NCBI RefSeq assembly: GCF_011759375.1
Contig: NZ_JAARML010000001.1
Span: 310,001 to 374,000, forward strand
Origin: Paraflavitalea devenefica
Lineage (GTDB): Bacteria > Bacteroidota > Bacteroidia > Chitinophagales > Chitinophagaceae
Reading direction: 5' to 3'
DNA: 64,000 bases
Shown: piece by piece, positions 62,462 to 64,000 of the stretch
How positions within the stretch are numbered: the stretch's first letter is position 1
How the letters are laid out: the number at the start of each line of letters is the position of its first letter
Translations under genes and position numbers: made by a program
Notes under the pieces: model-generated
What the model was told of the DNA's origin: nothing
The model's input: only the letters and a program-made list of their open reading frames with translations
The model's database searches: none

Positions 62462-63274
62462 ATGGAACATCTTTTCACGACGGACAGTATCATTAGTTTT
62501 GTAATATTGGTTATCCTGGAAGTAGTATTGGGCATAGACAATGTGATCTTTGTAAGCATCATCATGAACCGCCTGCACACCGCCAAAGAAATAAAAAAGG
62601 CAAGACGCTTCTGGATGATCAGTGGTATCATCGTACGCAGCCTCTTATTATTGGGTCTTGGCTGGCTGCTGGAACAAAAAGGCAAATACATTATTCCTGA
62701 AAGCTGGTTTGGTAAAGGCTTCGATCTGGCCAGCCTCGTTATGCTGGGTGGCGGCTTATTCCTCATCTATAAAACAGTCATGGAAATACACCATAAGCTG
62801 GAAGGCGAGGATCCCAATGCCAGTACAAAAAATAAGAAGCCCCTGGGCCTGGGACAGGCATTGGGGCAGATCATGCTCATTGACGCCGTTTTCTCCTTCG
62901 ACAGTATCATTACAGCGGGTGGTACAGCCAAACATGTAGAGATCATGATCGCTGCCGTGGTCATTGCCATGATTGTGATGTTCCTGTTCAGCCCTAAGAT
63001 ATCATCTTTTGTGCATGAACACCCTACCGTTAAAATGCTGGCCTTATCATTCCTGGTCATGATTGGCTTAAGCCTTGTTATTGAAGGTTGGGATGCGGAA
63101 AAAGCGCATGAGCTTCACCTGAAAAACTATATCTACTTTGGTATGGCCTTCTCGTTTGGCGTAGAACTCCTCAATATGACCATGCGGAAAAGACAGGCCA
63201 AGAGAGTGGTGCACCTGAATGAGCCCACATTAGAAGATAAAAGTGCACAGGCCGCTGATGACATGGCGCACTAA
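62462..63274 (+). CDS. TerC-family integral membrane protein
   Basis: A 270-residue protein with seven or eight membrane helices. The family marks are LVILEVVLGIDNVIFVSII near residue 15 and IMLIDAVFSFDSIITAGG near 138, each with an acidic residue in a helix (GIDN and FSFDS). TerC-like proteins are linked to metal (Mn, Ca) export, including loading of secreted enzymes. A cytoplasmic tail ends the protein. It is preceded by pyrD at 61 bases, and its stop overlaps the rsmE stop by four bases. Confidence 0.88.
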   Translation: MEHLFTTDSIISFVILVILEVVLGIDNVIFVSIIMNRLHTAKEIKKARRFWMISGIIVRSLLLLGLGWLLEQKGKYIIPESWFGKGFDLASLVMLGGGLFLIYKTVMEIHHKLEGEDPNASTKNKKPLGLGQALGQIMLIDAVFSFDSIITAGGTAKHVEIMIAAVVIAMIVMFLFSPKISSFVHEHPTVKMLALSFLVMIGLSLVIEGWDAEKAHELHLKNYIYFGMAFSFGVELLNMTMRKRQAKRVVHLNEPTLEDKSAQAADDMAH

Positions 63275-63987
63275 ACAATCTTTAACAACGTAGCAGCTAC
63301 CACACCCGCCGTTTCTGTACGCAGCCGGTTGGTGCCCAGCGTAACAGGTACAAACTGGTGTTGCAAAGCCAGTGTTACTTCTGCAGCGGTAAAATCCCCT
63401 TCGGGCCCGATAAGAATGATCTGAGAAGGACTGGCAGGCTGTACCTCCTGCTGCAGGGTCAGTCGCGTGTCTTCCATACAATGCGCGATAAACTTTTGGG
63501 AAATCGTGATGATCTCCTCCTGGCGAAACAACTGCTCATAACCTACCGGCTGGTGCAATACTGGCAGCCAGCTTTGCTGACTTTGCAGCATGGCGCTGAT
63601 AAGAATACTCTTCATCCGGTCGTGCCGGAAATGCTCCCGCTCTGTCCGTTCACACAACAAGGGAATAATCCTTTGTATACCGATCTCTGTAGCCTTCTCC
63701 AGGAACCACTCAAAGCGGCTGGCATTCTTTAATAAAGAAATAGCCACCGTGATCGTACGTTCGGGTGCAGGAGCGTGCTGCGCTTCGGTAATACGTATGC
63801 CGCATTTCTTCTTATGGTCATTAATAATGGCAGCCGTGAGCAGGTTACCCATACCATCCGTAAGTTGTACCAGTTCTCCAACCTCTTTGCGCAATACCTG
63901 TACAATATGTTTGGAAGCCTCTTCCGGCAGCGTAATAACATCATTAACCGCAGCAGCAGATTCTATATAGAAGATGGGTAAACTCAT
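63271..63987 (-). CDS. rsmE: 16S rRNA m3U1498 methyltransferase RsmE
   Basis: A 238-residue SPOUT methyltransferase. A PUA-like N-terminal domain (SKHIVQVLRKEVGELVQLTDG near residue 25) precedes the knot domain with FEWFLEKATEIGIQRIIPLLCERTE near 92, QSQQSWLPVL near 133, LIGPEGDFT near 192 and LGTNRLRTETAG near 217. The last two blocks bind SAM and identify the family. It methylates N3 of a uridine in helix 44 of 16S rRNA. It is complete, with the ATG 14 bases before the right edge of the window. Confidence 0.95.
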   Translation of the reverse strand: MSLPIFYIESAAAVNDVITLPEEASKHIVQVLRKEVGELVQLTDGMGNLLTAAIINDHKKKCGIRITEAQHAPAPERTITVAISLLKNASRFEWFLEKATEIGIQRIIPLLCERTEREHFRHDRMKSILISAMLQSQQSWLPVLHQPVGYEQLFRQEEIITISQKFIAHCMEDTRLTLQQEVQPASPSQIILIGPEGDFTAAEVTLALQHQFVPVTLGTNRLRTETAGVVAATLLKIV

Positions 63988-64000
63988 GCTGCAAGATAAG

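Noticed and set aside
1..64000. tRNA, rRNA, CRISPR array, transposase or phage genes
   Set aside because: No cloverleaf-like or rRNA-like segment, no repeat-spacer array and no recombinase, transposase or phage structural motif was seen on reading; no covariance search was run.

Overview
The window reads as a chromosomal segment of a Bacteroidota bacterium, most likely of the Chitinophagaceae. The evidence is the gene content: PorT of the type IX secretion system (T9SS), a C-terminal T9SS-type sorting domain, a TonB-dependent receptor with a carboxypeptidase-like N-terminal domain, TPR-containing sensor kinases, two-domain FtsX-type permeases, and DUF5723, DUF983 and DUF2721 proteins. Shine-Dalgarno sites are mostly absent and several promoters match the Bacteroidota -33/-7 type (TTTG...TAnnTTTG). 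I see no rRNA, tRNA, CRISPR array, transposase or prophage gene.

Layout. 1-522 is the 3' end of a pyruvate dehydrogenase E2 gene. 0.6-11.1 kb holds housekeeping and envelope genes: a phosphoesterase/beta-propeller fusion, engB, a YkuK-like protein, a large permease, a tandem pair of TonB-C-domain proteins, a GbsR/MarR regulator with a small membrane protein, a TIGR01777 epimerase and a CoA-binding protein. 11.2-16.5 kb is a compact five-gene minus-strand operon: UbiA prenyltransferase, type III polyketide synthase, methyltransferase, FAD oxidoreductase and an outer-membrane DUF5723 protein. It probably makes a modified phenolic lipid or quinone and is the best candidate for new chemistry here. 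ubiE and porT follow on the plus strand, then a TPR histidine kinase with a LytTR regulator, a Wzi/RemB-like outer-membrane protein, dihydroorotase, a MutS-like ATPase, an M1 peptidase and a YifB/ComM ATPase.

29.4-47.7 kb is a Wzx/Wzy-type surface polysaccharide locus. It has an initiating sugar-phosphate transferase, a WecG-family transferase, a GT39-like membrane transferase, a methyltransferase, and a ten-gene minus-strand operon (Wzz-like, Wzx, cupin, DegT aminotransferase, methyltransferase, glycosyltransferases, epimerase, Wzy). Two divergent glycosyltransferases complete it. After it come an ABC exporter, DUF983 and DUF2721 proteins, a TonB receptor with a small His/Cys-bearing secreted protein, a second TPR kinase with a NarL-type regulator, a DUF1501/DUF1800 pair, thiolase, pyrD, a TerC-family protein and rsmE.

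The intergenic DNA is rich in structure: good intrinsic terminators, two candidate small RNAs, a nested inverted repeat before ubiE, a three-copy palindromic repeat near 6.95 kb, seven-base tandem arrays flanking a terminator at 59.9-60.0 kb, and a palindrome inside an apparent in-frame insertion in pyrD. Family assignments come from reading motifs; no database search was run.
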